Of a DNA stretch of 64,000 bases, positions 1 through 11,370 are shown in pieces. This stretch comes from Pseudocercospora fijiensis CIRAD86 (taxonomy: Eukaryota; Ascomycota; Dothideomycetes; Mycosphaerellales; Mycosphaerellaceae). Position numbers and translations under genes: made by a program. The first letter of the stretch is position 1, and every line of letters begins with the position of its first letter. Under the pieces are notes generated by a model. It was not told the DNA's origin. It saw only the letters and a program-made list of their open reading frames with translations, and ran no database searches. Location of the stretch: positions 2,397,337 to 2,461,336 of the forward strand of contig NW_006921532.1 of NCBI RefSeq assembly GCF_000340215.1, in the 5' to 3' direction.

Positions 1-1916
1 TCCATAAGAACAGCAAGTTCTTGTTTTTCCTCATTCATCTCCCAATCGTAAAGCCGCACCACTCGCTCTACGTCTGTAAGCTTCTTCAGGAGGTCAATCT
101 CGCCCTTGAAGCCGCGGACCGTGTTTTCATCGCAATTGCCAAGCTTCACACGCTTCAGAGCGAATGTCTTGTAGTTCTCGGCCATGACGCAGTACACTCT
201 GCACGAGCCGCCTTTGCCAATCTCTCCCATCTGTGTGAAAAGCTTGCCCTTGACAACAATATGCTGGCGTTTTTTCCGTGATTTCGTCGTCGTCGCTCCA
301 GCGGTCGCGGTAGCCGCGTCCAGGACGCTCATCTTTGGCGGCGGCGCCGGAGCAGGTCGATGAGGCGTGTTGCCACTGATAGCGCCAAGTGCTTTTCGTT
401 GCTCCTGCGCGGGCACAGGAACAGGTGTCTCATCAATCAGTCGTCGACGAGGCTTCTCATCATCGGACATCATCGACACTGATGGCTTGCCCAGATACTT
501 GAAGTCTTGATCTTTATTGCGCTTGAATGTGGGCGGAGGGACGTTCTCTTGGTCTTCTGCAGCGTCCGCGTGGACATTGGATGCAACGTATCTATACGTC
601 CCTCGACTAAGTGCAGGACGGTGCCCAGGCTTCTGGTCCAAAGTGGCTTTCGATTGAGAGTGATCAGCACTCTGGTATCTTTGATGCTCTGGTTGCATAA
701 TGTCCAATTGCGCTATACTAGGCCGTCTCTGCGGCTGGTGACCTTCTACGCTCGGTTGCCTGCTTCGGGACGCCTCACGACTTGCATGACGAGATGGAGG
801 CCGTGAATCATGGCCGGCCTGGCTTCGTGAGAAATGGCCATTTGCTTGTCTGGATGCCGGCCGAGAGTCTTGAGAGGCATAATTCCTGGGTGCAAAATCA
901 TGCACAGATACAGGCTCCACAGATGTGGCACGAGTATTCACACTTCCACTTCGACTTCGAGCGCCATCCAGCTGCGAAAGACTTCTTTCCTGGGGCGTGT
1001 AGCTGGAGGCACTTTGCTGTGATGAGGAGCCATGCGGAGCGTCATCATTTGCATGAAAATTCTCCTCGCTATCTTGCCTCTTAAAGCCTCTTCTGACAGG
1101 TCCATTGCGAAGAAACGATCCAGGCACGCCGGGTGGCCGCTTGACACGCTGCGAGCCCGGTGCAACTGCTGGTTCTGCGGAGGTGTTACGTGTCCTAGTC
1201 GTGTTGCCATATCTAGAAGCTGTCTCGGGGGGTGGGTGCGCTGAAGTGCTGCGGGATAAATCTGTTCCTTGGTTTCGTCGCTCGTTCGTGCTAGGTGCTG
1301 CTGCTCGTGAGCCAGCACGGGAATGGGGTCTGCTGATAGATGAGGCAAGATTCGGCTGATCGTCCTGGGACTGCGACGCGTTACTGCCGGCTCTCGATCG
1401 AGATCGAGTAACGACTCTGATCGCACGAGGCTGCGCAGGTGTAATTACTTCTTGTTTAAGATGCGTTTCTGGAGTAGGCTCTCTTTTTGCGCCGCGCTGT
1501 GGATATGGCCCCGCAATGCTAATCGAGCGCTTGGTCGCAGAAGAGCCTTTTGTGCCAAGATGCACTACTCGTGGTGGTGTATTTCCTGGAGGGCTGCGGC
1601 GGACAACTTTCAGGCCTGGAGCTCTACTAGGTGTATCCAATCCTGCGGTTCCAGCGCTGGTTGATCTATTGAAACGAGGTGCATCCTGCACCTGCGCCTG
1701 CTCCTGCTTTGGCGGAGAAGCTATGCCCGCCTCTGCCAGTAACGCTTGCGTCGCCTTGGAGAACTTGAGCTGGGGCGGCGGCTCGCCATCGGTATCGCTA
1801 TCGTCGTCGATGCCAATGCGCTGCATCATGGGCGCGTCGGCGGAGAAGCCATTGGGCGCGAATGCCGACAAGGGCGAATGGCGACGCGCGCGGCCAGGAT
1901 GAGCGACTGCGGCCAT
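1..1916 (-). CDS. mps1: Mps1/TTK-family spindle-checkpoint protein kinase (N-terminal 638 codons, 3' end beyond window)
   Basis: Minus-strand frame open without a stop or intron from the ATG at 1914-1916 to the left edge. It is the only in-frame ATG after the upstream TGA near 2,110. Residues 1 to about 545 are low-complexity, rich in Ser, Pro, Arg and Gln, with a conserved-looking opening (MAAVAHPGRARRHSPLSAF) and an acidic DDDSDTDGE patch. The kinase domain then begins: glycine-rich loop GKGGS at residues 567-571, and a FALKRVKL strand whose Lys588 is the ATP-anchoring lysine. The following FKGEIDLLKKL holds the likely alpha-C Glu, then RLYDWEM. The GGS loop with RVY and this spacing match the Mps1/TTK family. 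Mps1 phosphorylates kinetochore proteins and starts the spindle checkpoint. The hinge, catalytic loop and activation loop lie outside the window. Codon use is balanced and free of RIP, unlike the neighbouring transposons. Family assignment is firm; the lower-case symbol follows the family name. Confidence 0.9.
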   Translation of the reverse strand, partial: MAAVAHPGRARRHSPLSAFAPNGFSADAPMMQRIGIDDDSDTDGEPPPQLKFSKATQALLAEAGIASPPKQEQAQVQDAPRFNRSTSAGTAGLDTPSRAPGLKVVRRSPPGNTPPRVVHLGTKGSSATKRSISIAGPYPQRGAKREPTPETHLKQEVITPAQPRAIRVVTRSRSRAGSNASQSQDDQPNLASSISRPHSRAGSRAAAPSTNERRNQGTDLSRSTSAHPPPETASRYGNTTRTRNTSAEPAVAPGSQRVKRPPGVPGSFLRNGPVRRGFKRQDSEENFHANDDAPHGSSSQQSASSYTPQERSLSQLDGARSRSGSVNTRATSVEPVSVHDFAPRNYASQDSRPASRQANGHFSRSQAGHDSRPPSRHASREASRSRQPSVEGHQPQRRPSIAQLDIMQPEHQRYQSADHSQSKATLDQKPGHRPALSRGTYRYVASNVHADAAEDQENVPPPTFKRNKDQDFKYLGKPSVSMMSDDEKPRRRLIDETPVPVPAQEQRKALGAISGNTPHRPAPAPPPKMSVLDAATATAGATTTKSRKKRQHIVVKGKLFTQMGEIGKGGSCRVYCVMAENYKTFALKRVKLGNCDENTVRGFKGEIDLLKKLTDVERVVRLYDWEMNEEKQELAVLM

Positions 1917-2351
1917 GAAGCGGTGGGCGGTGCGTAGTACTCGGTGCTTCCTCGAATCGGTATGGTCGGTATTGTGGTGGTGTACTGGTGCTGGTGGCTC
2001 AAGATGTCCGTCCCGGGTCAGTAGTGAGTGGTGATCGTGTCCATGTCGCGCTGTTAAGTATACTGAGGTATCTCGCGAGCCTTTGAGCGACGCAATCGCT
2101 ACATGCGATCAGGATGCTGGCCGTACCAAAGTATGGGAGTGGAAGTGTGCTACGGAGGAAGATGCGACAATTTGCCAGCGCGTCGGCGGAAGTCCGGCAG
2201 CGTCGCCAGGGCAACCAACACTCCATTATGCTACCTGAGCTTTTGAGCCACGCCACTGTAGCTACGAGGGAAGATATTTTACAAAATCCTGTTCGCCATG
2301 TTATGGCTACATAGTCAAAATCAACGCATCTATTCGAAGGTACGCCAGTCT
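1917..2351. promoter_or_regulatory. 5' flank of mps1 (untranslated leader/promoter region)
   Basis: About 435 bp between the mps1 start and the downstream end of the zinc-finger pseudogene. Base composition is normal and CpA/TpG are plentiful, so RIP has not spread this far. A 140-codon minus-strand frame (1,999-2,421) overlaps the mps1 leader and the pseudogene but has no family resemblance. I see no clear TATA box or other named element. The short distance leaves little room for an mps1 promoter that does not use the pseudogene or transposon DNA. Confidence 0.35.
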
Positions 2352-3557
2352 CTACCTGTTTGCTCTGCATGATTCTCCGTGCCTTTTCATATACCACTTT
2401 TCTGTACATCCTCGAGCGCAATATCTGCCCTTCTAAGCCTTTGGGTCAAAACCGGCTTCCCTCTCCATTCCTTTGCACGCGGTTGCCATGTAACTCTCTA
2501 GGTGTGGTCTCCTCGTGGGTTCTGCGGGGCAGTATTCGCACTTGAAAGGGTTTGGAAAGACCGTGTTCTCAGGGAACGATGGATCGCAGCTGCGTCTGTC
2601 GAAATAGTCGCCTCGTCATCATCCGACACAAATAACTTGTCATCAGGATTCGACACTGCGACATCTTCTTGCATGAGCAAGTCTCCACATGGAAGACGTC
2701 GGCACTTGTCTCTGCCTCGTTGACTGCCGGTGCCTGCGTAGTGGTAACGGGCGGGAGCCGATCAACCGTTACGCTAGCTAATTACATAAACGAGTCTCTA
2801 TCGTCCACTTAGAAGCCGTCGGCACTTATCTCTGCCTCGTTAACTGCCGGTAATGCCGCTAGTAGTACTGCCGGTGCCTACGTAGTAGCGACAGGCGGGA
2901 GCTATATAACCGTTATACTAGCTGCTTTTAGAATTAGCGAAGCTTTTATATTAGCAAACTTAGAGACTAGTAGAGTAGTAGGTCCCTTCGATACTATATT
3001 AACCTCTCCTTTGCGGATCTTCTACTTACGCTATACTCTACCTTTCTTAGTAGTAGTATCCTAGCCCTATATAATCTTAGCGCGTTCCTAACGTATAGGC
3101 CGATTAGGTCTAGGACTAGTATCTAGAGATCCGTTTCGACCTAGACCTAACGTCTTCTACGAGCCTCGCCTACGAACGTATATATTAATCGAACCTATAA
3201 TTCTTATTAGTAGAACTTAGAGAACGACCTCGTCTATAGCCGCGATTATCTCGTTAGGTACTATAATAAATAGAGTCCGGTAACCGTCTTAGTAATCTTA
3301 TACGACTACTAGTATACTTACCTAACCGTCTCTCTTAAGAATAGTTATTTCTACGTACTACTACTAGAGACCTACGCTTCTATCGATAGTCTAATCGAGA
3401 GTCGTATAGCGAACGAGATCTCCTAGACGTTCTTAAGCTCGCGTCCGTATAACGCGATAGCCTAGAACCTTTATATCGAAATAAGGACTTAACTCTACTA
3501 TCTCCTCGCCTAGCCGTCTAGCTAGTAGGACTACGAGTCCGCCTAGAAGTGTCTATA
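2352..3557 (-). pseudogene. Broken zinc-finger-like gene with an in-frame 48-codon duplication
   Basis: Minus-strand reading is protein-like from the edge of element B (3,557) downward. One register, broken only by TAG/TAA of the RIP type, runs from 3,557 to about 2,690. It contains a Lys/Arg-rich stretch and two copies of a LPPVxTTQAPAV segment. The reading then shifts twice: to an acidic segment (VSNPDDKLFVSDDDEATIS, 2,680-2,498), and to a finger-like module at 2,475-2,540 with spacing C-x2-C-x12-Tyr-x4-C, where Tyr (codon 2,490-2,492) sits where His is expected. After a TAG at 2,433-2,435 a second Cys/His cluster follows (C-x3-C-x8-H-x3-C), ending at TAG 2,352-2,354. Shifts could be indels or lost introns. 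A DNA-binding role is inferred only from the ligand spacing. Element B is inserted at the upstream end, so the true start is missing. Confidence 0.45.
2691..2922 (-). repeat. In-frame tandem repeat inside the zinc-finger pseudogene
   Basis: The upper copy starts at 2,922 and the lower copy at 2,778, exactly 144 bp (48 codons) apart in the same frame. Both encode a S-[IV]-T-V-x-x-LPPV-x-TTQAPAV...NEAE-x-SAD segment. The upper copy has an extra 8 codons (LLAALPAV) before NEAE. The upper copy carries TpA changes and RIP stops, whereas the lower copy is almost clean, so the two sit on opposite sides of the RIP boundary. Confidence 0.7.
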
Positions 3558-3753
3558 TATAAGAAGGGTATATTAGTAGGTAGATAGGGTAGTAGTAGGT
3601 ATAGGTAGTATTCGATAAGAAGCTAGGAGGAGAGGGAGGAAGGTAGGCAAGTTAGCCTATTACTAAGCGCCAAGCCCTACCTAAGGCACTAAGACCCTAG
3701 CTTTACTCGGCCTAGTTATATACTAATTATATATAGCCTCTTTAGCCCTAATA
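3558..3753 (-). repeat. Element B 3' LTR (left)
   Basis: 196 bp, matching 31,342-31,537 and the element A LTRs. It begins TATAAG (from TGTAAG) and ends TAATA (from TAACA), the ends being altered by CpA/TpG transitions. It contains the 11-nt block TAGTATTCGAT that pairs with the primer-binding site. Confidence 0.9.
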
Positions 3754-4985
3754 TATACTTCCCTTCTAAAGGCCGCGCCCTCGTAGCCTATCTATATTCT
3801 ACGACCTCTATTGCTACTAACTTAGTAAGTCTAATAAGCTACTTAGCCCGCGCCGAATTAAACACTTAACTACCTAATTATGTAACTATATTAAACCTCA
3901 CTTCTAACACAATATAATATCTAACTCTAACTACGCTATCCTTATATATAATAAAGTAATATATAACTACGAGAATTAAGGACCTTCGACTAATTATAAT
4001 ACAAGCGCGTCTTCCCTACTATAATAGGTAGACGTACGAGGTATTACAGCCCTGCCTCCGTTCTAAGTAATATCGTACCGAGTTCTTTACGTCTACTCTT
4101 AAAAGACCTAGTAATATCCGCTTCCGAGGGTTTGTCCGTTCTAAGGGTTGTTCTTATTATTACGAGGGCTATTATTTACTATCGTAGTTTTACTAGCCCT
4201 AATTAGTTAGGTTTAGCAGCCTTTAAGTGTCAACTAATTATATCTTTTTGAAAAACTCAGTTCTTCTAGTTTCTATAGATAAAGGCTATTATAAGTGTAG
4301 TAGTAGAGGTTCGCCTCGCTTAAAGGGTTAGATAGATCGAGAAGTAACCTATTGTCCGCAAGATCGACCCTAGCTAGCTTAGCTCTATAGTTTTGCCCTT
4401 AGTTAGTTAGTCTATTAAGCTACTTAATCCTTTTAAGCCTTAATACTTTAACTTAGCCTTAAAGTTTTAGTTAAAGTTTTAATTAAACTGTTAATATAGC
4501 TATTCTTTTAACTTAGCCGGTAGGGTACGCTCCGGCTCGTAGTATAGGTAAGGTCGTGTCTATAGGCGTAGCGATAATAGTAAGTAATGTTGATAATAGC
4601 GGCGCTAGCCGTCTTAGCGCTAACTTTACCTTGCTTCTAATTTCCTTCTTTAACTAATAATAACTCGGTAACACCGTTACTAATATAGCTATATCCTTCC
4701 TTTCTTAAATAGTAATATACTCCGTAATACTATTACTAATATAGCCGCGCCGGCCGCGCCGTCCTTGCCGATTGCCTAGGCCTCGATAGAATAAGGGAAT
4801 AAGAGGGGGACTTAAATACTAGGAGAAGGGCCTCGTAGGGCGCGTTAGTAGAGAGGTAGTTTCCTAAAAGAGCAGCGAATAGTTAACGCGTTATAGCGCG
4901 CTTATTAACATTCGGTACGCGTTTACTATAGTAGTGTAGTCTTATTATCCTAGCTTGCTAGCCTCTAATTAGTTAGCTAATAATA
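3754..4985 (-). other. Element B 3' non-coding region
   Basis: About 1.2 kb between the chromodomain end and the 3' LTR of B. It aligns with 11,568-12,740 of element A. No reading frame is supported on either strand. A copy of the dispersed palindrome lies at its upper end (4,979-5,003). Confidence 0.6.
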
Positions 4986-5003
4986 CCCCGGGGGTGCTAT
5001 TAA
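4979..5003. repeat. Dispersed palindrome, copy in element B
   Basis: AATA-ATACCCCGGGGGTG-CTATTAA type copy at the end of the B pol frame, homologous in position to 12,744-12,766 of element A. Confidence 0.6.
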
Positions 5004-6409
5004 TCCTAGGCGACATTATAGGCCCTTAGCCTTCTTCTTGTTCTTTATACTAGTCTAATACTTATCTAACAACTTAGCTATATCCTTAAAGGAATCTTTA
5101 GCCTCCTACGAGTCCTATTTAGGTAAAAAACCTTGCTATCTTAGGAGGTACTCCTTCTTGCCTTATCTAGTTCGATGCTTTAGGATACGTTCTATAGACT
5201 ATAGCTCTTTACTGTCGGCTAGTATCTCTTTATATTTAGTAGGGGCTTCTTTAGGGCCTCCGCGGTAGTAGTATAATTTAAGGAGGGAGATATAGAAGGT
5301 GTTATAGATAGTATAGTATAGTAGGAGCTATAACTAATAGGCCTAGCTATTGCCCTTCGGTTCTCGGATTCGGAATAGGCTAATAAACCGTAGTGCTAGT
5401 TTAGGGCGTGTTTTACTATTAGGCGATAGGTGTTTGCGGATGCGGAGGTTCTTTATACTAAGTATAACTATATCGCCTTACTTAAAGGTTATCGGTATAT
5501 AGTGTTTATTATAATAGGCCTTCTAATAGGCCTAGGCCTTTGCTAGTTTGTTAGCTATCTTAGCGTAAATCTCTCGTATCTTTTAAACCCTCTCGATAGC
5601 CGCTAGTATTTTAGGGGCTTAACGCGCTTCCCTTTCCTTACGCTCGGCCTCGAGCGAGGTAAATAGACTCTATAGCAACGCGGCGTTTTGACCTATTATA
5701 GCTATATATAGTAAAACCTTAGTTAATAAATGCACGCTATTATTATATACAAATTCGGCTAGTTATAGGAGGTCGACCTATCTATTAGGGTTTTTATTAA
5801 TATAGCTTCGTAAGTATTGCTATAGCGTAGCATTCTGCCTTTCGGTCTAACTATCTATTTATAGATAGAATGCTATAGACAGGCGATGCTTAAGTCTTAG
5901 CTACAGGCAAATCTTACTCTAATAATAGGATATAAATATCGAGCCTCGGTTAGAGACTATCTCTTTAGGGGTCCCCTAATAGGTATAGAAGATGTTGTTC
6001 TATAGCGCTTCTACTATATTAATAGTAGTCTAATCTTTCCGTGCCGGGATATATCGAGCGCTCTTAGTAAACCGGTCTATAACGACTAGGATAGCGTTAA
6101 AGATGTCTTTACTTCCTCTTCGCTTAGTAGAGGGAAGACCTATAATAAAATCTATTATAAGCTCTATAAATAGCTTATAAGGGATTAGCAATAAGGACAA
6201 CTCGCTAAAAGGCTAATACTTTAGTGCCTTAATACGTTAGTATACGGTATACGTGTTTACGTAATCCTTTATATCCCGCTTACTATTTAGCTAGTAGTAT
6301 ATGCGCGATAGTAGCTCGTACGACCTCTCTATACTATAGTAACCGGTAAGCTTACTATTATAGTATCGCTTAAGAAGCTCTTATCTAATCGATTGTTTAG
6401 CGGGGATAT
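5000..6409 (-). pseudogene. Element B integrase and chromodomain (3' part of pol)
   Basis: This is the 3' fragment of the B polyprotein, cut off from its 5' part by element C. It aligns along its length with 12,780-14,190 of element A: chromodomain at about 5,000-5,200, integrase C-terminal domain at about 5,220-5,500, and the DDE core at about 5,600-6,200. The zinc-binding N-terminal domain is the part next to the break. Most former Gln and Trp codons are TAG/TAA. Function in an intact element would be cDNA integration, with the chromodomain steering to heterochromatin. Confidence 0.75.
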
Positions 6410-6523
6410 TGTTATATAAGGGACGATTAGTAGTTAGGCAATAGTATAGTATTAGGGTAAGTATCTACGGTTCTACGGAAAGTATATACCGGGCTTAGCT
6501 AGCGTACCGTCCCTGCCGTAATA
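6410..6523 (-). repeat. Element C 3' LTR (left)
   Basis: 114 bp, nearly identical to 27,123-27,236; the few differences are CpG or CpA type transitions. Preceded by GATAT. The internal side starts GCACCCCCG, so the minus strand has a short G-run next to the LTR, in the place of a polypurine tract. Confidence 0.9.
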
Positions 6524-6577
6524 GCACCCCCGTCCGATAGAACGAAGGCTAGCGTACTATATTAGCTAAACCCCTTC

Positions 6578-9500
6578 TTATATACTCCTTCCGCTTTTGC
6601 TCGTTTTCCTTACCGCTTGTATTCGTATTATACGTTGCTAGGCATACGGTTACAGTACGAAGGTATCGTAACGGTTATACGATATAAAAGTTAATGCATT
6701 CTCTAAGGTGCCGCGAGGCAAGCTATCTATATAATAGTCCTACTATTAGTAGCAATAGCGACCGTAGCAGTCGATAGTAACCGCTGCCTGCTATCGTATA
6801 TGCAATAGTGTTATATCGTAATATGCGTTCTTATACGTCTCGAGTATGTCCTCCTCTCCTTAGTTAGAGTCTACTAGTTTAGCGCGCGTCTTCTTAGTAG
6901 CCGACTTTAGTATAGCCTTAGTATCGGAGCTAGTTAAGAAGTTTGCGTACTAGCGTCGTCTCTTCTAGTTAGATGTCTCGCTAGTGCTAGTACTAGCCTA
7001 CTTACGCTTCGCTCCGCCGCTCTTGTTTTATATCTTCTATACGCCGATATACTAGACTTGCTTTAGCGTCTTAGGTATAGGTATCGAGGCGGATACTAAG
7101 GCTAGTAGGGATAAGGCGCGTATAAAGGGTTAGCGCTTCTAGATTTTTAGTAGCTTAGTCTTGTCCTTGCCTTTTAGTAGAGGGAAGGCCTTGCCTTTGC
7201 CTTTAGAGGCTAGAGCGAGGGTACTAGCGTTAGCGACGCCGTACTAAGACTTAGTCTTACGCTTCTCCGATAGTCGCGGCGTAGCTAGCGCTTCTTTATT
7301 AGCAGCTATAGTACTAACGAGAGTCTTAGACTTAATAGCTATAGCGAGCTCGTCCGGTAGGTAGAGGTATAAGTCGGCGCGTTGCTCGTCGGTAAGCGAC
7401 TAGTATCGTCCTATAATGCCTATATGCCCTAGTCCGCGGTATAGCTTTACCGGATCTACGTCCTCTATAGCGTAATCGTACTTAATATCTTTTAGTAGTA
7501 GGCCCTTCTTATTATAGGTAGCAACCTAATCGCGGTCTACGCTCGGTATACGGCCTATTTGTAGCTAAAGATGCGCTATATATAGGAAATAGTCGAGCGC
7601 GATATCTGTCGGTATACCGTCTTCGTTAGTCGTATTATAGGCTTATATGTTTGTAAGGGCATAGTCTAGGATTGCTACGACATCGATCTCTGTTAGCTAC
7701 TCTACTATTGCGGCCTTAGAGGTAAGCTAAGACAGGGAAATAATTTAGAGCTACTTCTTATATAGGTCGTAGTTTAGGTCCTTATAGTACTTCCGCTAGC
7801 GCGCCTACTATTAGCGTAAAGAGGTAACTAGCTTAGTTTCGCTCTCGATGTCTAGCGGTATTATAGTCGTAATTATCGCCTAGTTGCTTATATTATTAAT
7901 ATGCGTCTAGGTAACCTAATCTAGGGCCTTATAGCGAAAGGTACCGCTATCTATAAGTATAGTATAATAGGTAATAGTAGCAATCTTATATATTCCGTTA
8001 GGATGCTGCTTATAGTATAGGTACGGCGGGCCGATTAGCTTACGCTTAGAGCGTAGATATCCCTATACTTCGACGGAGTACGTATACTACTTTCCGAGAT
8101 CCTTTAAGCCGATAGTAGTGTCGTCGACCTTGCGGTATATTATTCCTAATTTAAAGTCGGACAAGCAGGTGCCTATCGGTAGTATATAATCTATTGTTTT
8201 AAATCCTAGCGTATTATATATTAGTACTGCTATATTAGCTTAATACTGCGACTCTAACTAGTCTTCTATACTAGTATACTATATACTAGAGCGCTAGAAG
8301 TTCTTATTCTTATCTATATTAACCGCTCTATAGTGCACCTTCTTTTTGTCTATAATAGCTAGGCCGTCTTACTAATCGTCGTTCTCGTCCGCCTTACTCT
8401 TATTCTTCTTAGCTACTCTAGCCGCTCTACGGCGCTACTTGTTCTCCTCTATGTCTATTAAGGCGTCCTCCTTATCGTCGTCCTTCTTTTATCTTTTAGA
8501 TATATTTATCTCGTCGTCGATAGTAGATACGTCGCTAGCGTTATCGACGTAGTCCTTAGCTTATATAAGGTTCTAAACGTTAGCGTCCTTAGTATCGGCT
8601 TATATAGCGTCCTAATTGTCCTCGGTATCGTTAGTAGGCTTATCGTAGATAGTAGGATCGGCGTTGTCGGTAGGCTCGGCGTAATTAGTAAGCTTATCCG
8701 ATATCTCGTTTTTATAGTTAGCGGCTAGGGGGTTAGCGTCGTGCTCTACTACTATACGTATTTATAGTAGCGTATAGAGTAATAGGGTCGGTCTTAAGAC
8801 TAGCGGGCCTCTATAGTATTATTAGACACAGTCGAATATAGCTTAGAGCCTACTACGTAGGTCTATACTAGGTGCTAGAGTAGGGTAAAAGTCGCTAATA
8901 AATTCCTTAAAGTACTCGTTTATATAAGCAGTCTTATATGCCAAGCTAAGGTCCTAAGGAAATAGTATTCGTATACTAGTTAGAGCGTAATTTGTCCTAT
9001 ACGGGCTAAGTTGTCTATCGTTACTAAACGCTCGATAGTGTTATTATCTTCCTTTATAGCGGCCTTAATAGCGTTTACCGTCGTTATATATAAGAGAGCG
9101 GTAGTACGCTAGCGGGCGCCTAATAATTTTATAGCGTCTCGAATATCTCTATTTATATCGACGCTGTCTAGGATTAGGTATTGCTATTACTTACTATTAT
9201 TCTAATCGCCGTGCTATAAGTCGTCGCTATCGTTAGCGTTTTAGCGTACTAGAGAGTCGCTGCCGTCGTAAGAGTTCTCGCGCGCTAGAGAGTCGTCGCC
9301 GCTATTAGAGTTTTCGTATACTAGAGAGTCGTAGTCGGTCGGGGCTAGGGCATCGTTATGCTCGTTCTCCTCGTCGTATACTTACTCGAGCGTTTTAGCC
9401 TTAGGGTCGTTCGCTACGACGTACTATCCTAGATTGTACTCGTCGTTAAAGTAGGTAGTTTCTATTATACGAAGCTTCGCCCCTAACCTATCTTTCGATA

Positions 9501-11370
9501 TTAGGATAAATGCGTCGCCTACCTCGGTAAGGCTTATACCGACGTTAGCTTCTAGTAACTCCTACGCGAATTTAGCGTCTAGTATAGTCTTTATACTTAG
9601 GAACGCGATAGAGATAGCCTTAGTTAGCTATACTACTATTATAGGCTCTATTACGTAGGCTAAAATTGCCTCTATTACTATCTCCTAGAGCTCTTCGTTA
9701 CGTTCTCGCACCTCTATAGGGTCCTATATCTCGATGTCCTATCCTAGGGCCTCGTTTCCTACTACGGCCGCTAATATAGCGACTAGACTTGTCTCTTCCG
9801 TATTCTTTGCGTCCTTAGGTACGTCCTTTAGCGCCTTTTTAGTAGTAGCGTCCTCTACGCTACCGACGTTCTTCGGTAGTTATAGCTACTCGGTAGCCTT
9901 TTATAGTTGCTACTTATTAATAGTCTTTAGCTACTATACGCGGTTTTATAATAGCTTAGCGTCTGCCTAGGGAAGCTTGCCTACTACCTTCTTATATACT
10001 ACTTAGCCGTATAAGGTAAGTACCTACTCGCCGTCTACTATAATTACTATACTGTCCTCGTTGTCTACCTACCTAGAGAGCTCCTTATCGATAGAACGTA
10101 CTATTGTCGTATATCTAAGGAGGACTTAGACGTCCTTATAGACGGCGTCGAGCGTTATCTTACGCGGGAAAACGTTCGCGAGGACCGCCTAGATTAGCGT
10201 TAGCTAATGCTTCTATAGGGAGTTCTTAAGGTAACAGCCCTTAGGTAGCAGAGGATTAGCTTCGAAGTTCGCTATAACGGCTTATATCTCTATGTCTTCT
10301 ATTAGGATCGTCGCGCTAGACGTTATAAGCTCTAGTTCGATAGCGTCCTACTTGTCTTACGTCGCTTCTATACCTAGCGCGTCTTGCTTGTCTTTTGCTA
10401 TAGTCTCGCTCGGCTCGGCGTCCTACTTATATCGTAGGATCTTCTTATCTAGATTTAAACCCTCGTCGTCCTAGTAGTAGCGTAGTATATTATAATAATC
10501 CTTCTACTCTCTACCTATCTTGCGCTTTTATACGATAGTGTCTTAGTTATAGACGATTATAAGCGTACGCTCGGGCTAGTACTAGCATTTAGTTTAAAAG
10601 TCTACCGTTAACGTAATCTATATAGGGTATTATAGTAGCGTAGCTATCTCGCTAGTAATAGGGTCTACTAGCTCTACGGCTAGAATCTTTTCTTATGCCT
10701 TAACGTGCATTGCCGCCGTTTGCTAGTTACGTATCCGCTCGGCCGTAAGTGTCTGCTCTAAGGAGTACTAACCTAGTAGGTCGTTACGATTTAGCTACTC
10801 GCCTATCTCGTCGTAGCCTACAATATAAGCAATCTAGTCGCAGACTACGACAAGGTCGACGTTCGCGTTACGCTATCTAGGTATGCCCTTAAGTACCTCG
10901 TATAGAGTGCTAATAGCGTTAGAATAGAAACCGTACTTTACTAGCGCGCCGAATAGCTGCGTCGCTATCTAGATATAGTTTCTACTATATAGCGCCCCTA
11001 TTTATAGATAATTAGTTATACTAATATTAAGCCGCGATAGCGTCCGGATAGCGTAGTATATATCGTAGTTTCGTACGGGCATAGGGATATCGTCTAGGTC
11101 GTAGAAAAGCTTCGCGTACTAGAGGTTAGGGAGCGTAATAACCGCGCTATCGTCGTCGGTCTTAGATACGTTAGGCGCCTAATCGAGGAACTAGCAGAAT
11201 TCTAGTACGCTAAAGAAACGGGCCTACTCGAAGCGGTCGTTATTCTCGTATCTACGTAGGCTCGCATTTTCCTAGAGTGTAATCTTAATATATTATAATA
11301 AGTTGCAGTCCGTTATACTAGGCTCTAGGTCGAGGAGTAGTAGGGCGAAGTCTGTAGCTTCTATATAGTC
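6578..11370 (-). pseudogene. Element C extra ORF (ORF3), C-terminal part
   Basis: Continues the frame of 18,252-18,800 after element A and one TAGTC copy are removed: 18,413 minus 6,881 falls in the same register as 11,331. Reading is protein-like throughout, with only TAG/TAA of RIP type. There is a single register change near 9,012, where the codon phase moves by one. The stop is TAA at 6,578-6,580. Content: a first mixed alpha-helical-looking part; an acidic, Asp/Asn/Ser-rich middle (about 9,230-9,400); a second part with many Asp/Lys (8,300-8,750); and a Lys-rich, Ser-rich tail (6,850-7,300). I recognise no domain. The position between pol and the 3' LTR is that of env in errantiviruses, but I see no signal peptide or convincing membrane span. 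It could be a nucleic-acid-binding accessory protein or captured host gene; both are guesses. Confidence 0.6.

Noticed and set aside
1999..2421. 140-codon minus-strand frame
   Set aside because: It overlaps the mps1 leader and the second Cys/His cluster in another phase; composition is not protein-like and nothing is recognised.
9734..10474. Two plus-strand Ser/Ala/Tyr-rich frames (9,734-9,970 and 10,292-10,474)
   Set aside because: Antisense shadows of element C ORF3; their Ser-Tyr-Leu bias comes from TpA-rich RIP DNA.
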